The translations under genes were made by a program, and so were the position numbers. 34,366 bases of DNA, from assembly GCA_964350135.1 (NCBI GenBank), contig CAYGJN010000010.1:1-34366 (forward strand), in the 5' to 3' direction. Shown here in pieces: positions 7,630 to 15,921 of the stretch (positions within the stretch are counted from its first letter, which is position 1; every line of letters starts with the position of its first letter). This DNA is from CAYGJN01 sp964350135. Its GTDB lineage: Bacteria > Bdellovibrionota > Bacteriovoracia > Bacteriovoracales > Bacteriovoracaceae. The notes under the pieces were generated by a model. That model saw only the letters and a list, made by a program, of their open reading frames with translations. It was not told the DNA's origin and searched no databases.

Positions 7630-8041
7630 TCTTTTCATTTCTCTTAATATTTGTTTTGCAGGTATTAGTAATGGCAAGTTTGATGATTGCCCTCAGAAAC
7701 CAAACTGTGTCTCAAGTACTGGAAGCGATCTTGATAGTAAACGCTATATTCACCCATTAAAGCATAATTGGCCAAAAGAGCAGGGTTACAAAAAAATTAT
7801 GCATATTATGGAAAGTACTTTTAAAAGTAAGCTGATCATCAAAGAAGATAATTACCTTCATTATGAAGTCACAACGAAGATTTTAGGATTTACTGACATA
7901 GTTGAATTTTACTTTCCTGAGGATTCTAATTTAATTCATTTTAAGTCTGAGTCTAAGAAAGGCTATTATGATTTTGGAAAAAACAGAGAAAGACTTGAAA
8001 AAGTAAGATTCGAGTTTTTTCAAGGCGGAGCGATTAATTAA
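7613..8041 (+). CDS. Secreted DUF1499 protein
   Basis: This encodes 142 residues. The N-terminus (MLKILSLFISLNICFA) is a signal peptide with a likely cut after residue 16. CPQKPNCVSS near residues 26-35 is the DUF1499 hallmark (Cys-Pro-x-x-Pro-Asn-Cys-Val-Ser), followed by IHPLKHN and a central region with DIVEFYF. The expected later motif, a GxSDxGxNRxRV-type end, is seen only as GYYDFGKNRERLEKVR. The family's function is unknown; members are often secreted or membrane-linked. It overlaps rarD by 17 nt, suggesting coupling, and its stop interlocks with that of the convergent channel gene in TTAA (8038-8041). Confidence 0.82.
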   Translation: MLKILSLFISLNICFAGISNGKFDDCPQKPNCVSSTGSDLDSKRYIHPLKHNWPKEQGYKKIMHIMESTFKSKLIIKEDNYLHYEVTTKILGFTDIVEFYFPEDSNLIHFKSESKKGYYDFGKNRERLEKVRFEFFQGGAIN

Positions 8042-9345
8042 GCAGCTTTTTTTGAACGATCAGATTTTCTTTTTACAATGACCTTATCAATATTGTCTGC
8101 AAGAGCAGGGTAGCGCTCTAGAAGAATATTGAAATTATCTTTTGATAATGTGTAAACATCACAATAACTCTTGGCCACCACATCTGCACCTCTTTCAATA
8201 TCCATCATAAGGGCTATCTCGCCAAAAAATTGACCTGATTGTAAAGTGTTTATAACCTCGTCGTTTTTGTTATGAATATTAACTGCACCATTTGCAATAA
8301 TAAACATACTTTCGCCTTTATCCCCACGATTTATAATATTGTCTCCTGGAGAGTAGAATTCTTGCTTTAATACTCTAGCCACACTTTTTAACTCATGTTG
8401 CTTAAGCCCTTCAAATAAAGGAATATCACTAACTAGCCTTAAGATCATATAGATAGAAAGTTCATTTTTAAGATTATGTGGAAGTTCATTGATAATTTTT
8501 TGATCATTGTCAGTTAGTCTTTGTTTAGAAAGATTATGAAAATACATGAAAACTTCACTTTGAACTTTCCTAGGTACTTCATAATGCTTCATTAAAAGAC
8601 TTAGATCCTGAATTTTCTCTCTCATCTTTTCTTTATGCCTAGAAGCAGAGACTATTATTTTAGAGATATTACCAATAACAAGACCATATACACCAACTCC
8701 AAGGAGCATAATACTCATGGTAAACATTCTTCCTATATTAGTTGAGGGAGTAATATCTCCATAGCCTATGGTCGTCAGTGTAGTGATCGCCCAGTAAAGA
8801 GCAAGATTGTATTCAGTTAAAAAATCAGCTTCACTGGCCATAGGGTTTCCAAACATCAACCAACCACAAGCAATCCAGTGAATGGCAACTATTGCAGAGA
8901 TGAGTATGCTTGAGATTTTAAAACCACGAGGTAAGTAATCTAGAGTTGTTAATATGGAAAATATCTTCGCTACTCTTACAAGTTTAACAAGTCTAAATAA
9001 TCTAAAAAGTGAAGGATTTCCTATTCCTAATGCAGACGCAATAATATCAAATGGTATACAGGCCAAAATATCAAAGGGAAGCCAATAACTTCTTTTATAA
9101 TCATGATATCCCTGTACATGAAATTCATGGAATTCTTTATCGTCTCTAGCTTGATGTTTGAAATTTATATAAATATCAATAGCAAATACAATAGTCATAA
9201 GAGCGTCTACTGCTAATTGCCAAGTTCTAATTTCATGCTCATGAAGGGCCACCATTAATGGCGCTTCAATAGCAGTCCAGGCCACTAAAAGTAGGATTAG
9301 AAATTGCCAATAAATATGTGCTTTTGAGTCTTTAAATTTATCCAT
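8038..9345 (-). CDS. Cyclic-nucleotide-gated potassium channel (six-helix, CNBD)
   Basis: This encodes 435 residues from the ATG at 9345; an in-frame TTG at 9378 would add 11 residues, and neither has a clear ribosome site. Positions here are counted from the TTG form. The S1-S4 helices span about 24-140, with the basic S4 segment FRLFRLVKLVRVAKIF at 125-140. The pore helix and selectivity filter are TTIGYGD (202-208), potassium-type. S6 follows, then a C-linker and a cyclic-nucleotide-binding domain (about 320-435) with GDKGESMFII and the phosphate-binding cassette FGEIALMMDIERGADV, in which Arg396 is kept. It probably conducts potassium in the inner membrane in response to cAMP or cGMP. It faces htpX divergently. 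Confidence 0.9.
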   Translation of the reverse strand: MDKFKDSKAHIYWQFLILLLVAWTAIEAPLMVALHEHEIRTWQLAVDALMTIVFAIDIYINFKHQARDDKEFHEFHVQGYHDYKRSYWLPFDILACIPFDIIASALGIGNPSLFRLFRLVKLVRVAKIFSILTTLDYLPRGFKISSILISAIVAIHWIACGWLMFGNPMASEADFLTEYNLALYWAITTLTTIGYGDITPSTNIGRMFTMSIMLLGVGVYGLVIGNISKIIVSASRHKEKMREKIQDLSLLMKHYEVPRKVQSEVFMYFHNLSKQRLTDNDQKIINELPHNLKNELSIYMILRLVSDIPLFEGLKQHELKSVARVLKQEFYSPGDNIINRGDKGESMFIIANGAVNIHNKNDEVINTLQSGQFFGEIALMMDIERGADVVAKSYCDVYTLSKDNFNILLERYPALADNIDKVIVKRKSDRSKKAA

Positions 9346-9443
9346 AATTTTGCTTGTTTGGCCTTTACCTATCGACAAAAACGCTCAAATCTATAGTAAA
9401 AATCGATACTTTGGAGGATTAGAGTTTATTTACTCTTTGATGC

Positions 9444-9474
9444 TTGACAGTAGTATTTTTGAATCCATTATATA
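9444..9474 (+). promoter_or_regulatory. Promoter for htpX
   Basis: A perfect TTGACA at 9444-9449 is followed by ATTATA (9467-9472, 17-base spacer) or TATATA (9469-9474, 19-base spacer), 33-40 bases before the htpX start. No further operator was identified. Confidence 0.5.
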
Positions 9475-9506
9475 GGTAATATATTGTGCTTTTAAAGGAG
9501 CCTTCT

Positions 9507-10415
9507 ATGAAATTTTTTAAACGTTATGGTTTGTTATTTCTGATTAATATACTCGTGTTAATTGTTATAGGCTCAGTCTCCACTTTTTTGGGACTTGATT
9601 CTTATTACACACAATATGGTCTTGATTACCAAAAGCTTGCTTTTATTTGTCTGCTTTGGGGGATGGGAGGTGCATTTATTTCACTTTTTATCTCTAAATT
9701 TATGGCCAAGAAATTTATGGGTGTAGAAATAGTTGATGAAAGAGGTCCTTATCGAACACTTGTTACTAAAGTAAACGAGATTGCTAAAAGGGCCAATATG
9801 AAAAAGCCTCCTGAAATAGGAGTCTATCAATCAAATGACATGAATGCTTTTGCAACCGGCCCTAGTGAGTCAAATTCTTTGGTGGCCTTTTCAACTGGTC
9901 TTTTAAATGGCATGAGTGATGAAGAGCTTGATGGGGTTATTGCCCATGAGATTTCTCATATTACAAATGGGGATATGGTGACAATGACATTGCTTCAAGG
10001 AGTAATGAATGCTTTTGTGATGTTTGCTGCACGTGTTGTTACTTTTGCTATTGATAATGCATTAAGAGATGATAGGGGGCGTGGAGGTCTTGGTCCTATC
10101 ACTCATTTTTTTGTAGTTATTGCCTTGCAAGTTGCATTTGGTTTTATGGCCCAATTTGTTGTTTCTTATTTTAGTCGTTTTAGAGAATATAGAGCAGATG
10201 CTGGTGCAGCTAAGCTTGTTGGAAAAAACAGTATGACTGCTGCTCTTTCAAAACTCCAAAGTTATTATAGTCTTGCTTATATAAAGGCAACACCAGCTGA
10301 TTCACCATTTAAAAGTATGCAAATTTCATCTAAGTCAAGCATTATGAAATTACTCTCAACTCACCCTCCACTTGAGCAGAGAATTGAGGCTTTAAATAGA
10401 ATGCAGTTTAGTTAA
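9507..10415 (+). CDS. htpX: HtpX-type membrane zinc metalloprotease (M48)
   Basis: This encodes 302 residues. The ATG at 9507 was chosen for its AAAGGAG site 7 bases upstream; a GTG 21 bases earlier lacks one. Two N-terminal membrane helices (about 8-30 and 45-65) precede the cytoplasmic catalytic domain with HEISH at 147-151, and a later Glu in FREYRADAGA provides the third zinc ligand. Two further hydrophobic segments lie between them. NAFATG and STHPPLEQRI are standard M48B features. HtpX degrades misfolded inner-membrane proteins and works in parallel with FtsH, whose gene lies at the right end of this window. Confidence 0.95.
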   Translation: MKFFKRYGLLFLINILVLIVIGSVSTFLGLDSYYTQYGLDYQKLAFICLLWGMGGAFISLFISKFMAKKFMGVEIVDERGPYRTLVTKVNEIAKRANMKKPPEIGVYQSNDMNAFATGPSESNSLVAFSTGLLNGMSDEELDGVIAHEISHITNGDMVTMTLLQGVMNAFVMFAARVVTFAIDNALRDDRGRGGLGPITHFFVVIALQVAFGFMAQFVVSYFSRFREYRADAGAAKLVGKNSMTAALSKLQSYYSLAYIKATPADSPFKSMQISSKSSIMKLLSTHPPLEQRIEALNRMQFS

Positions 10416-10419
10416 ATAC

Positions 10420-11097
10420 TTATTCTAGGGTGGCCCTTGTAGAAGATCTTTTTTTGCCAAACGGGCCACCTTCACTAATAATCCAGCCAGCACTTTCTAA
10501 ATTTTTTCTAACACTTTGGCTTGCAGAATAAGTAGAGAGTCTACAGTTTTTATTCGAAGCTGACTTTAAAAGTTCAAACCATTTCTGAGTCCAAAGAGCT
10601 GGGTTTTTCTTTGGAGAAAATGGGTCTTGATAGATATAATTAAATCGCAATTTAAACAAATCAGTAAACGGTTTTAATGTTTCAAGGGCATCGCCAATTA
10701 AAATTATTAAATCATTTCTTTGGTAATAATTAAGTCCATCTTTCTCAGCTTTTATAAAACCATTCAATAAGGGATTAGATGTTATTGCATATTTCACTAA
10801 TTCTTCGTCTAACTCTAGGCCTAAGTATTGAAGTTTTTCTTTTTGATCAAAATTTAAAGAATTAAGAGTGGTGAGGAGGCCAAGTCCTGTTCCAAAGCCT
10901 ACTTCTAATAGCTTAGGGTTAATTGAATCGCAGATTCCTGATCCTTCAATATAATGGTACTTCGTCTCTGCTAATGCACCACTTGTTGAATGTGCGCATT
11001 CATCAAAAAAATGACTTTTAAAGGTAAGTGAGCCGTCTTCTGTTAAAATGAGATCATAGGACCCTAGAGAGCCCTTAAATTGCTTAATTGAGTCCAA
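10420..11097 (-). CDS. mnmD: MnmD-like tRNA U34 aminomethyl methyltransferase
   Basis: This is a SAM-dependent methyltransferase of the MnmC2/MnmD (DUF752) family, which finishes the mnm5s2U wobble modification of tRNA. Landmarks are LTEDGSLTF, HSTSGALAE, LLEVGFGTGLG (SAM-binding glycine loop), IYQDPFSPKKNPALW and the end segment GGPFGKKRSSTRATL. There is no FAD oxidase domain, so this is the stand-alone type. The start is uncertain: TTG at 11097 gives a typical short N-terminus and overlaps the upstream gene by 14 nt, while an ATG at 11145, with GGAG 10 bases upstream, would add 16 atypical hydrophobic residues. The overlap implies co-expression with the 66-residue protein upstream. Confidence 0.85.
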   Translation of the reverse strand: MDSIKQFKGSLGSYDLILTEDGSLTFKSHFFDECAHSTSGALAETKYHYIEGSGICDSINPKLLEVGFGTGLGLLTTLNSLNFDQKEKLQYLGLELDEELVKYAITSNPLLNGFIKAEKDGLNYYQRNDLIILIGDALETLKPFTDLFKLRFNYIYQDPFSPKKNPALWTQKWFELLKSASNKNCRLSTYSASQSVRKNLESAGWIISEGGPFGKKRSSTRATLE

Positions 11098-11284
11098 GGC
11101 GTAACATAAGATCTTCGCGAGTAAGCTCACCTCTAAGAACAGCATTATTGGTGCTCTCCATAGCTTGTTCAAACTCTTTTAAATCTTGTGCATTTACTAG
11201 ATCTGGAGATATATGCTTTTGCCCTGGGACAGCTGATTCTTTCACATATTTTCTTAGAAAGACTATAGCTTTTTCTACATTCAT
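11084..11284 (-). CDS. Unknown 66-residue protein
   Basis: This is a small acidic/helical cytoplasmic protein (MNVEKAIVFLRKYVKES, DLKEFEQAMEST, LTREDLMLRLGLN). AAGGTG about 7 bases before the ATG is a good ribosome site. I do not recognise the family. It overlaps the start of the tRNA methyltransferase gene by 14 nt and is transcribed with it, so it may be a partner or simply share the promoter. It diverges from the deacetylase gene, with only 45 bases between the two starts. Confidence 0.65.
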   Translation of the reverse strand: MNVEKAIVFLRKYVKESAVPGQKHISPDLVNAQDLKEFEQAMESTNNAVLRGELTREDLMLRLGLN

Positions 11285-11329
11285 AAATTCACCTTGACGG
11301 TCTTAAATGGGATCTATAAACCCAATTAT

Positions 11330-12217
11330 ATGAGTAAAATATTATTTGTTCTAGTATGTTCTGTTCAGTTTGTCTTAGCAAGTCCTCAGAGACATTTTCC
11401 TGAGGAAACTAAAAATTATAAACCCTATACTGATAATAAAATTGGAGTTTATAAGGCCTTGGACCTTCGTAAAAATAGACAAATTGTCTTAACTTTTGAT
11501 GATGGGCCACATCCCACAAGAACTCCTAGGCTTTTAGATTTATTGGGACGTTATAATATTAAGGCCACATTTTTTGTTCTGGGTGAGCATATGCACTCAA
11601 CGACACAAAAGAGAATTTTAAGTCGTATTTTAAGAGAAGGACATATCTTAGCAAGTCATGATTATACTCATGACAACAATAATAGTGAATCGGAATATGT
11701 CTTTATAAAAGACCTGGAAAAATCTATTGATTTAATTAAAGAACTTGAAAAAGAAATAGGGATTTACCAAGAAGGTATTTATTTTCGTTTTCCTTATGGA
11801 GCTTATGGAAACAACTCATCTTATCATCATATAAATGTCCTTAGAGCATTATCGAGTGACCTCTTTGGAGAGAATTGCATAAATTTTGCTTTTTGGGATA
11901 TTGATACATCTGATTGGGTTGCTAATATGACTGCTCAAAATGTTTCAGATAATATTTGGGCCAATATTGATGGTGGAACAGCTTATAGTTTTGTTAAAAA
12001 TTCAAATGGTAAATATATTAAAAAGCCTTATCAAACTTCCGGCATTGGTGGAGGTGTTATTCTCATGCATGATATTCATGAACGCACTATTCAAGGAGTG
12101 GAGATTTTTCTTCGTGAATGGTCTCAAAACAATAGGGGAGTGGAAATAGTCCCACTCACCCAAGCACGTGATTATAATTATTCAGATAGAGATTGTAGTC
12201 GTTATAATAAATACTAA
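11330..12217 (+). CDS. Secreted NodB-type polysaccharide deacetylase
   Basis: This encodes 295 residues from the ATG at 11330, chosen because it opens a clear signal peptide (MSKILFVLVCSVQFVLA); a TTG 36 bases upstream would spoil it. The NodB motifs are all present: TFDDGPH (catalytic Asp, metal-binding Asp), SHDYTHDN (HxxxH metal site), RFPYGAYG, WDIDTSDW, and LMHDIH with the catalytic His. The enzyme is therefore probably an active, metal-dependent, extracytoplasmic deacetylase of peptidoglycan or chitin-like polymers. In Bdellovibrio, related enzymes deacetylate the prey wall, so a similar role is an inference here. Its stop interlocks with that of the redoxin gene in CTAA (12214-12217). 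Confidence 0.88.
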   Translation: MSKILFVLVCSVQFVLASPQRHFPEETKNYKPYTDNKIGVYKALDLRKNRQIVLTFDDGPHPTRTPRLLDLLGRYNIKATFFVLGEHMHSTTQKRILSRILREGHILASHDYTHDNNNSESEYVFIKDLEKSIDLIKELEKEIGIYQEGIYFRFPYGAYGNNSSYHHINVLRALSSDLFGENCINFAFWDIDTSDWVANMTAQNVSDNIWANIDGGTAYSFVKNSNGKYIKKPYQTSGIGGGVILMHDIHERTIQGVEIFLREWSQNNRGVEIVPLTQARDYNYSDRDCSRYNKY

Positions 12218-12795
12218 TATTTAACAGAACATCCGTAAGGTTTTGTTTTTGCAATTTTTGGTGTTCTTCCAGCCAGAACATCTTCTACGGCCATATTGAC
12301 ATAGTTTTTTGCCTTTTGAATATCTGCAGGATTTGAGCTTGGAATACTATCTATTGCACCTATATAGGAAAGTCTAAAATTGGGATTAATGATATACATA
12401 TGTGGAGTAGTAACTGCATTATACATTTTTCCAACATCACCACTTTCATCAATTAATATATGATGGGCCATAGATCCATATTTCTCTTTATCTGCTTTTG
12501 CTTGCTCAGGAGTAGAATGTCCTTGTCTACCCTTAGCTGAAGAGATAATGGACAGCCATATTGTATTTTTATCTATGTTTATTTTCTGTGTAGCCTGCAT
12601 ATTTTTGGCATCATAATGTTTCCGTACAAATGGACAGCCATGATTTAACCATTCAAGAATAATTGTTTTGCCTTTAAAATCTGATAGTTTATAAGTTTTT
12701 CCATCATGTGAGCGAAGAGAGAAATCCGGTGCTGTTTCTCCAGGAGAGAGTGCAAGAACTGAAAAAGAGACTAAAAGACTCAATAATATTTTCAT
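12214..12795 (-). CDS. Secreted thioredoxin-fold redoxin (AhpC/TSA-like)
   Basis: This encodes 193 residues with a signal peptide (about 1-16), so it is periplasmic. The redoxin core shows APDFSLRSHDGKTYKLSDFKG, then LNHGCPFVRKHY with Cys54 in a GCPF context rather than CxxC, ILIDESGDVGKMY, and the cis-Pro segment TTPHMYII. A C-terminal Cys (YGCSVKY) is conserved in this subgroup and might act as partner to Cys54. The family is usually annotated as thioredoxin-like or thiol-disulfide interchange protein; the substrate is unknown. The ribosome site AAGGAG is strong. Confidence 0.85.
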   Translation of the reverse strand: MKILLSLLVSFSVLALSPGETAPDFSLRSHDGKTYKLSDFKGKTIILEWLNHGCPFVRKHYDAKNMQATQKINIDKNTIWLSIISSAKGRQGHSTPEQAKADKEKYGSMAHHILIDESGDVGKMYNAVTTPHMYIINPNFRLSYIGAIDSIPSSNPADIQKAKNYVNMAVEDVLAGRTPKIAKTKPYGCSVKY

Positions 12796-12899
12796 AAAAA
12801 CTCCTTTTGAGAAATTATAGAGAGTTCTCTCATTTAAGCAATACTGTCTATTTGATATATGACGTTTTATTCTTTTTGATTATTGCCCGATAAGCTTAT

Positions 12900-13631
12900 A
12901 TGAAAATACTAATTATAACATTTTTTTGGTCGGTTATAACTTTATCTCAAGAAGCTTTTGTTACTGAAGTGTTAAAAGGCGTTGAAGATATTCATGAAGT
13001 TGCTGGAGGGACTGGTCTAGCTTCTAAAATGAGTTGTGATTTGTCTGATCAAGGGCCAATTGATTATTATACACCTCAGAAGGCCATTGCAGACTTAAAT
13101 TCAGGAAAACTGGTTTTTATGGGAAGAGATCTCTTTCCTGGTAGTGATCAAAATAGAACTTGTGTGTTTAAAAATGAGAAGATTTATTTATTATACAATA
13201 ATTGCATGTCGAGCAGGAAAGAAGCACCAGCACTTTCTATAGAGATTATTGATCATAATGGAAATACAACTAGTTTTTATGTCGAAAACAGCCACAAAAA
13301 TTCTGGGACCATAAGCGCTATGCAACGTTCTCAGTACGACAGCAATTGGACTATTGGCCACAAGGTTTATAATAAATTAGGCTCCAATGAAACAATGAGC
13401 GGGCTTAAAAACTATGTAAAAGATCGATATGATAATACGAAAGGTGCTTGTTATATTGGTGGTGTTATAAAAGCTCAAGATCCATCAACTAAGCCTGTTT
13501 GCTTTGGGGATTTAGAAAGTTCTTTGAGTCTTTGGGGCTCAGAAGCAAAAAAGTTTTGGGATAAGCCTGGAGATATTTGGTTTTCAACTCAACAAAATTT
13601 AAGATCAATTATTGTTGCAGCTCCTTACTAG
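12900..13631 (+). CDS. Unknown secreted protein with five cysteines
   Basis: This encodes 243 residues with a signal peptide (MKILIITFFWSVITLSQEAF). The mature part has five Cys (in MSCDLSD, RTCVFKN, NNCMSSR, GACYIGG and PVCFGDL), consistent with disulfide bonds outside the cytoplasm, plus several aromatic residues near the end (LWGSEAKKFWDKPGDIWF). I recognise no family or catalytic motif. No clear ribosome site precedes the ATG. The last 4 nt, CTAG (13628-13631), also contain the stop of the convergent HD-GYP-like gene. Confidence 0.7.
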   Translation: MKILIITFFWSVITLSQEAFVTEVLKGVEDIHEVAGGTGLASKMSCDLSDQGPIDYYTPQKAIADLNSGKLVFMGRDLFPGSDQNRTCVFKNEKIYLLYNNCMSSRKEAPALSIEIIDHNGNTTSFYVENSHKNSGTISAMQRSQYDSNWTIGHKVYNKLGSNETMSGLKNYVKDRYDNTKGACYIGGVIKAQDPSTKPVCFGDLESSLSLWGSEAKKFWDKPGDIWFSTQQNLRSIIVAAPY

Positions 13632-15022
13632 AATATTTGCATTGATTTCTTTAATGCATGAAAAGGCTTAGAAAAATTTGCTTTAGTATAATTGGTTCCC
13701 ATATCTTCTAAGATATCTTTAGGATCTGTGCTTCCTTCATTGGCCTCAGTTCTTCTAATTAGCTCATTTGTAAAATCATAAACAAGTATAAAGGCACAAG
13801 AAAGAGGAGGGATCTGCTTGTAAGTTAGACCTCTAGGAAAACCTGAACCATCAGGCTTTTCATGGTGCTGTAAAACGATTGTTATCTCATCAGTTAGGAA
13901 GCTATTTTGTCTTTCAAGCATTTTTGCACTTTGGGCAGGGTGATTTTTTACAATCTCTTGCTCAGTTCTGCTAAGTTCATCATAACGTGGATCTTTAGTT
14001 GAAAGAACCCTAACCATATGATCTTGTTCTTCCAAGAAAGCGAAATCACAAAAAACAGAGGCGTACACAAGTTTTTTAAGAGTATTGTATGAATCCCAAC
14101 CAGCGTGTTGAACTAAACCTCCAAGTAGGTAATTCATAATACTTGATTGAACAAAAAAATAGTTTTTTTGCTTTAAAAGTTTTTTGACAAGGGCCGAAAG
14201 ATTCCTTGTGCTTTTAAGAACATCTTGAACACTGTCAACAATATCATCAGTAAACTCAATGACACTTTCTGAAATCCCCATAGATCTAACAGTATCTTGT
14301 ACTTGTTTGATTGATTGAAGCTGTACTTGGATTTTTTCAGCAGTAGATGCATTTGGGTTTTTAAGTTTTGAGCGTAGGTTGCTGAATACTATATCAACTA
14401 ATTTATTAAATTCTTTTTCTTCTTGATATAAATATCTTCCACCTTTTCTATGTATATTTTCAATTGTATCTGTACTTATTTCTGCTCCACCCTTAATAAC
14501 TTTAATGAATTTTCCACTAGGAAGTCTTACAAAAACATCAGAGTCTACACTTTTAACTTTTAGAAAATAATCTGTTTTAACACGACAAAGTTTTTTGCCT
14601 TCATGCTGGACTGGACCTAGGGCCCTAGCGTTTTGTCCATGAAGCCTTACATAGAGGTCTTCTATAATGACAATATAATCTTCTTTAATTTTATGTTTTA
14701 AAACAACATGATTGTATTTACTATTTTTAAAAAACTCATCAAAACAATTAACATCTTCCTCGTTTTGACCGTCAAAAATACAAATAAATGCTTTTTGACT
14801 TGTAACTAAGTTGAAATCATAAAGCTGCTTACCAATCTCACTGTCAAGAGCATAATCTGTAATAACAACTTTTATTTGTTCATCAACAGTTAGCTTTGTC
14901 TTTGCCCCTTTAAATGAGTTAACATGCTCTACATCAAAAGGGATTTTCGCTTCCGTCTTTATTGTAAGAAACTCTTGGAGGTCTTGATCTTGGGTAACAA
15001 GAAGAATTTTGGAGTTCTCCAT
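13628..15022 (-). CDS. Receiver-like / degenerate HD-GYP signalling protein
   Basis: This encodes 464 residues. Residues 1-125 look like a response-regulator receiver, with Asp56 in VITDYALD and a Lys-containing strand near 109. Residues 145-205 hold the adaptor found before HD-GYP domains in Bdellovibrio relatives (SDVFVRLPSGKFIKVIKGGA). Residues 280-430 follow HD-GYP: NHP at 360-362 and HHEKPDGSGFP at 386-396 are kept, but the HD pair reads CDFA (325-328) and the earlier metal-binding His is absent. HD-GYP enzymes hydrolyse cyclic di-GMP. With the His lost, this one is more likely a cyclic-di-GMP sensor or a regulatory partner than an active hydrolase. Confidence 0.8.
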   Translation of the reverse strand: MENSKILLVTQDQDLQEFLTIKTEAKIPFDVEHVNSFKGAKTKLTVDEQIKVVITDYALDSEIGKQLYDFNLVTSQKAFICIFDGQNEEDVNCFDEFFKNSKYNHVVLKHKIKEDYIVIIEDLYVRLHGQNARALGPVQHEGKKLCRVKTDYFLKVKSVDSDVFVRLPSGKFIKVIKGGAEISTDTIENIHRKGGRYLYQEEKEFNKLVDIVFSNLRSKLKNPNASTAEKIQVQLQSIKQVQDTVRSMGISESVIEFTDDIVDSVQDVLKSTRNLSALVKKLLKQKNYFFVQSSIMNYLLGGLVQHAGWDSYNTLKKLVYASVFCDFAFLEEQDHMVRVLSTKDPRYDELSRTEQEIVKNHPAQSAKMLERQNSFLTDEITIVLQHHEKPDGSGFPRGLTYKQIPPLSCAFILVYDFTNELIRRTEANEGSTDPKDILEDMGTNYTKANFSKPFHALKKSMQIF

Positions 15023-15199
15023 ATCTAGATAAATCCCTGTTCATTGGTTTGGCATCCTATCGGATAGATAGCTTAATAATTATACATGAAGAACTTGTTA
15101 GAGAAACAATAGATTTTATAGTCTTTAATACTGCTCAGATTCCTGAGCTTTAAATTTCTTAGTCTTTTTCTTGAGTAATCTAGATGATATAAAAATCAT

Positions 15200-15913
15200 A
15201 TGAAAATATCTATCTTAACACTCATACTAGTCGTTTCATCATGCGCCATACTTGAGCAAAATAATTTCAAAAGTCGTTTTGTAACAGGTAAAAATTTAAA
15301 ACCTGAAGAGATCACTAATTTAAAAAGATACCTAGGGAGAAGTGGATCTGAAAATTTTGGTAATTTTAAGTATCGTGTTCAATTTTTAACAAAACCTTAT
15401 TTAAAAAGATTTTTAAATGCAGGGGAGCAAGTTTCACTTGTCTTTGATCAACTAAAATTCAATACAAAATATCTTTATCAAAATAAATCTTGCTTTGAGT
15501 TTATTTTAGATTTTAATTCACCAGATCTTGAAGACAAGTCCTTAGAACACTGGGTCTTAGAGGCACAAGACTCCAAAGGAAAGCGTTATAAACTTGAACC
15601 TATAAAAGAGTATTATGGAAATCCAGGCTGGAAAGATAGAGCTGGAAAAAAAGATGGCAAATGGTATATGGGAAGTGTTGTTTGCTCAAACGAGCCCATT
15701 GATTATGAACCAGCCTTTGATATTCTTGTTTATTATAATGAATCTTTTATGAAAATCTTCAATGAAGAAAATGAAAAATTAAAACCATCAATTTTAAGTT
15801 TTAAAGACTATAGCAGAAAAGGTACTGATCAAAATAAACTCTTGGATCAAGAAAAATCTAATAAAAAGAAAGAGATCAAAAGAACATTTAAATTTAAGCG
15901 TCGAAATGGCTAG
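15200..15913 (+). CDS. Unknown lipoprotein, first gene of the ABC operon
   Basis: This encodes 237 residues. The signal peptide ends in a lipobox (LVVSSC), giving lipidated Cys15. The mature part is rich in Lys and aromatic residues and looks mainly beta-stranded, with Cys at CFEFIL and VVCSNEP. The end is strongly basic (KEIKRTFKFKRRNG). I recognise no family. It sits 8 bases before the substrate-binding gene, so it probably belongs to the same transcript and may assist uptake at the outer or inner membrane. No Fur-like box was evident upstream. Confidence 0.7.
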   Translation: MKISILTLILVVSSCAILEQNNFKSRFVTGKNLKPEEITNLKRYLGRSGSENFGNFKYRVQFLTKPYLKRFLNAGEQVSLVFDQLKFNTKYLYQNKSCFEFILDFNSPDLEDKSLEHWVLEAQDSKGKRYKLEPIKEYYGNPGWKDRAGKKDGKWYMGSVVCSNEPIDYEPAFDILVYYNESFMKIFNEENEKLKPSILSFKDYSRKGTDQNKLLDQEKSNKKKEIKRTFKFKRRNG

Positions 15914-15921
15914 GGTTAATT

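Noticed and set aside
15133..15148. Small GCTCAG/CTGAGC hairpin before the lipoprotein gene
   Set aside because: It is only 6 bp with no gene ending nearby on the right strand; probably chance.
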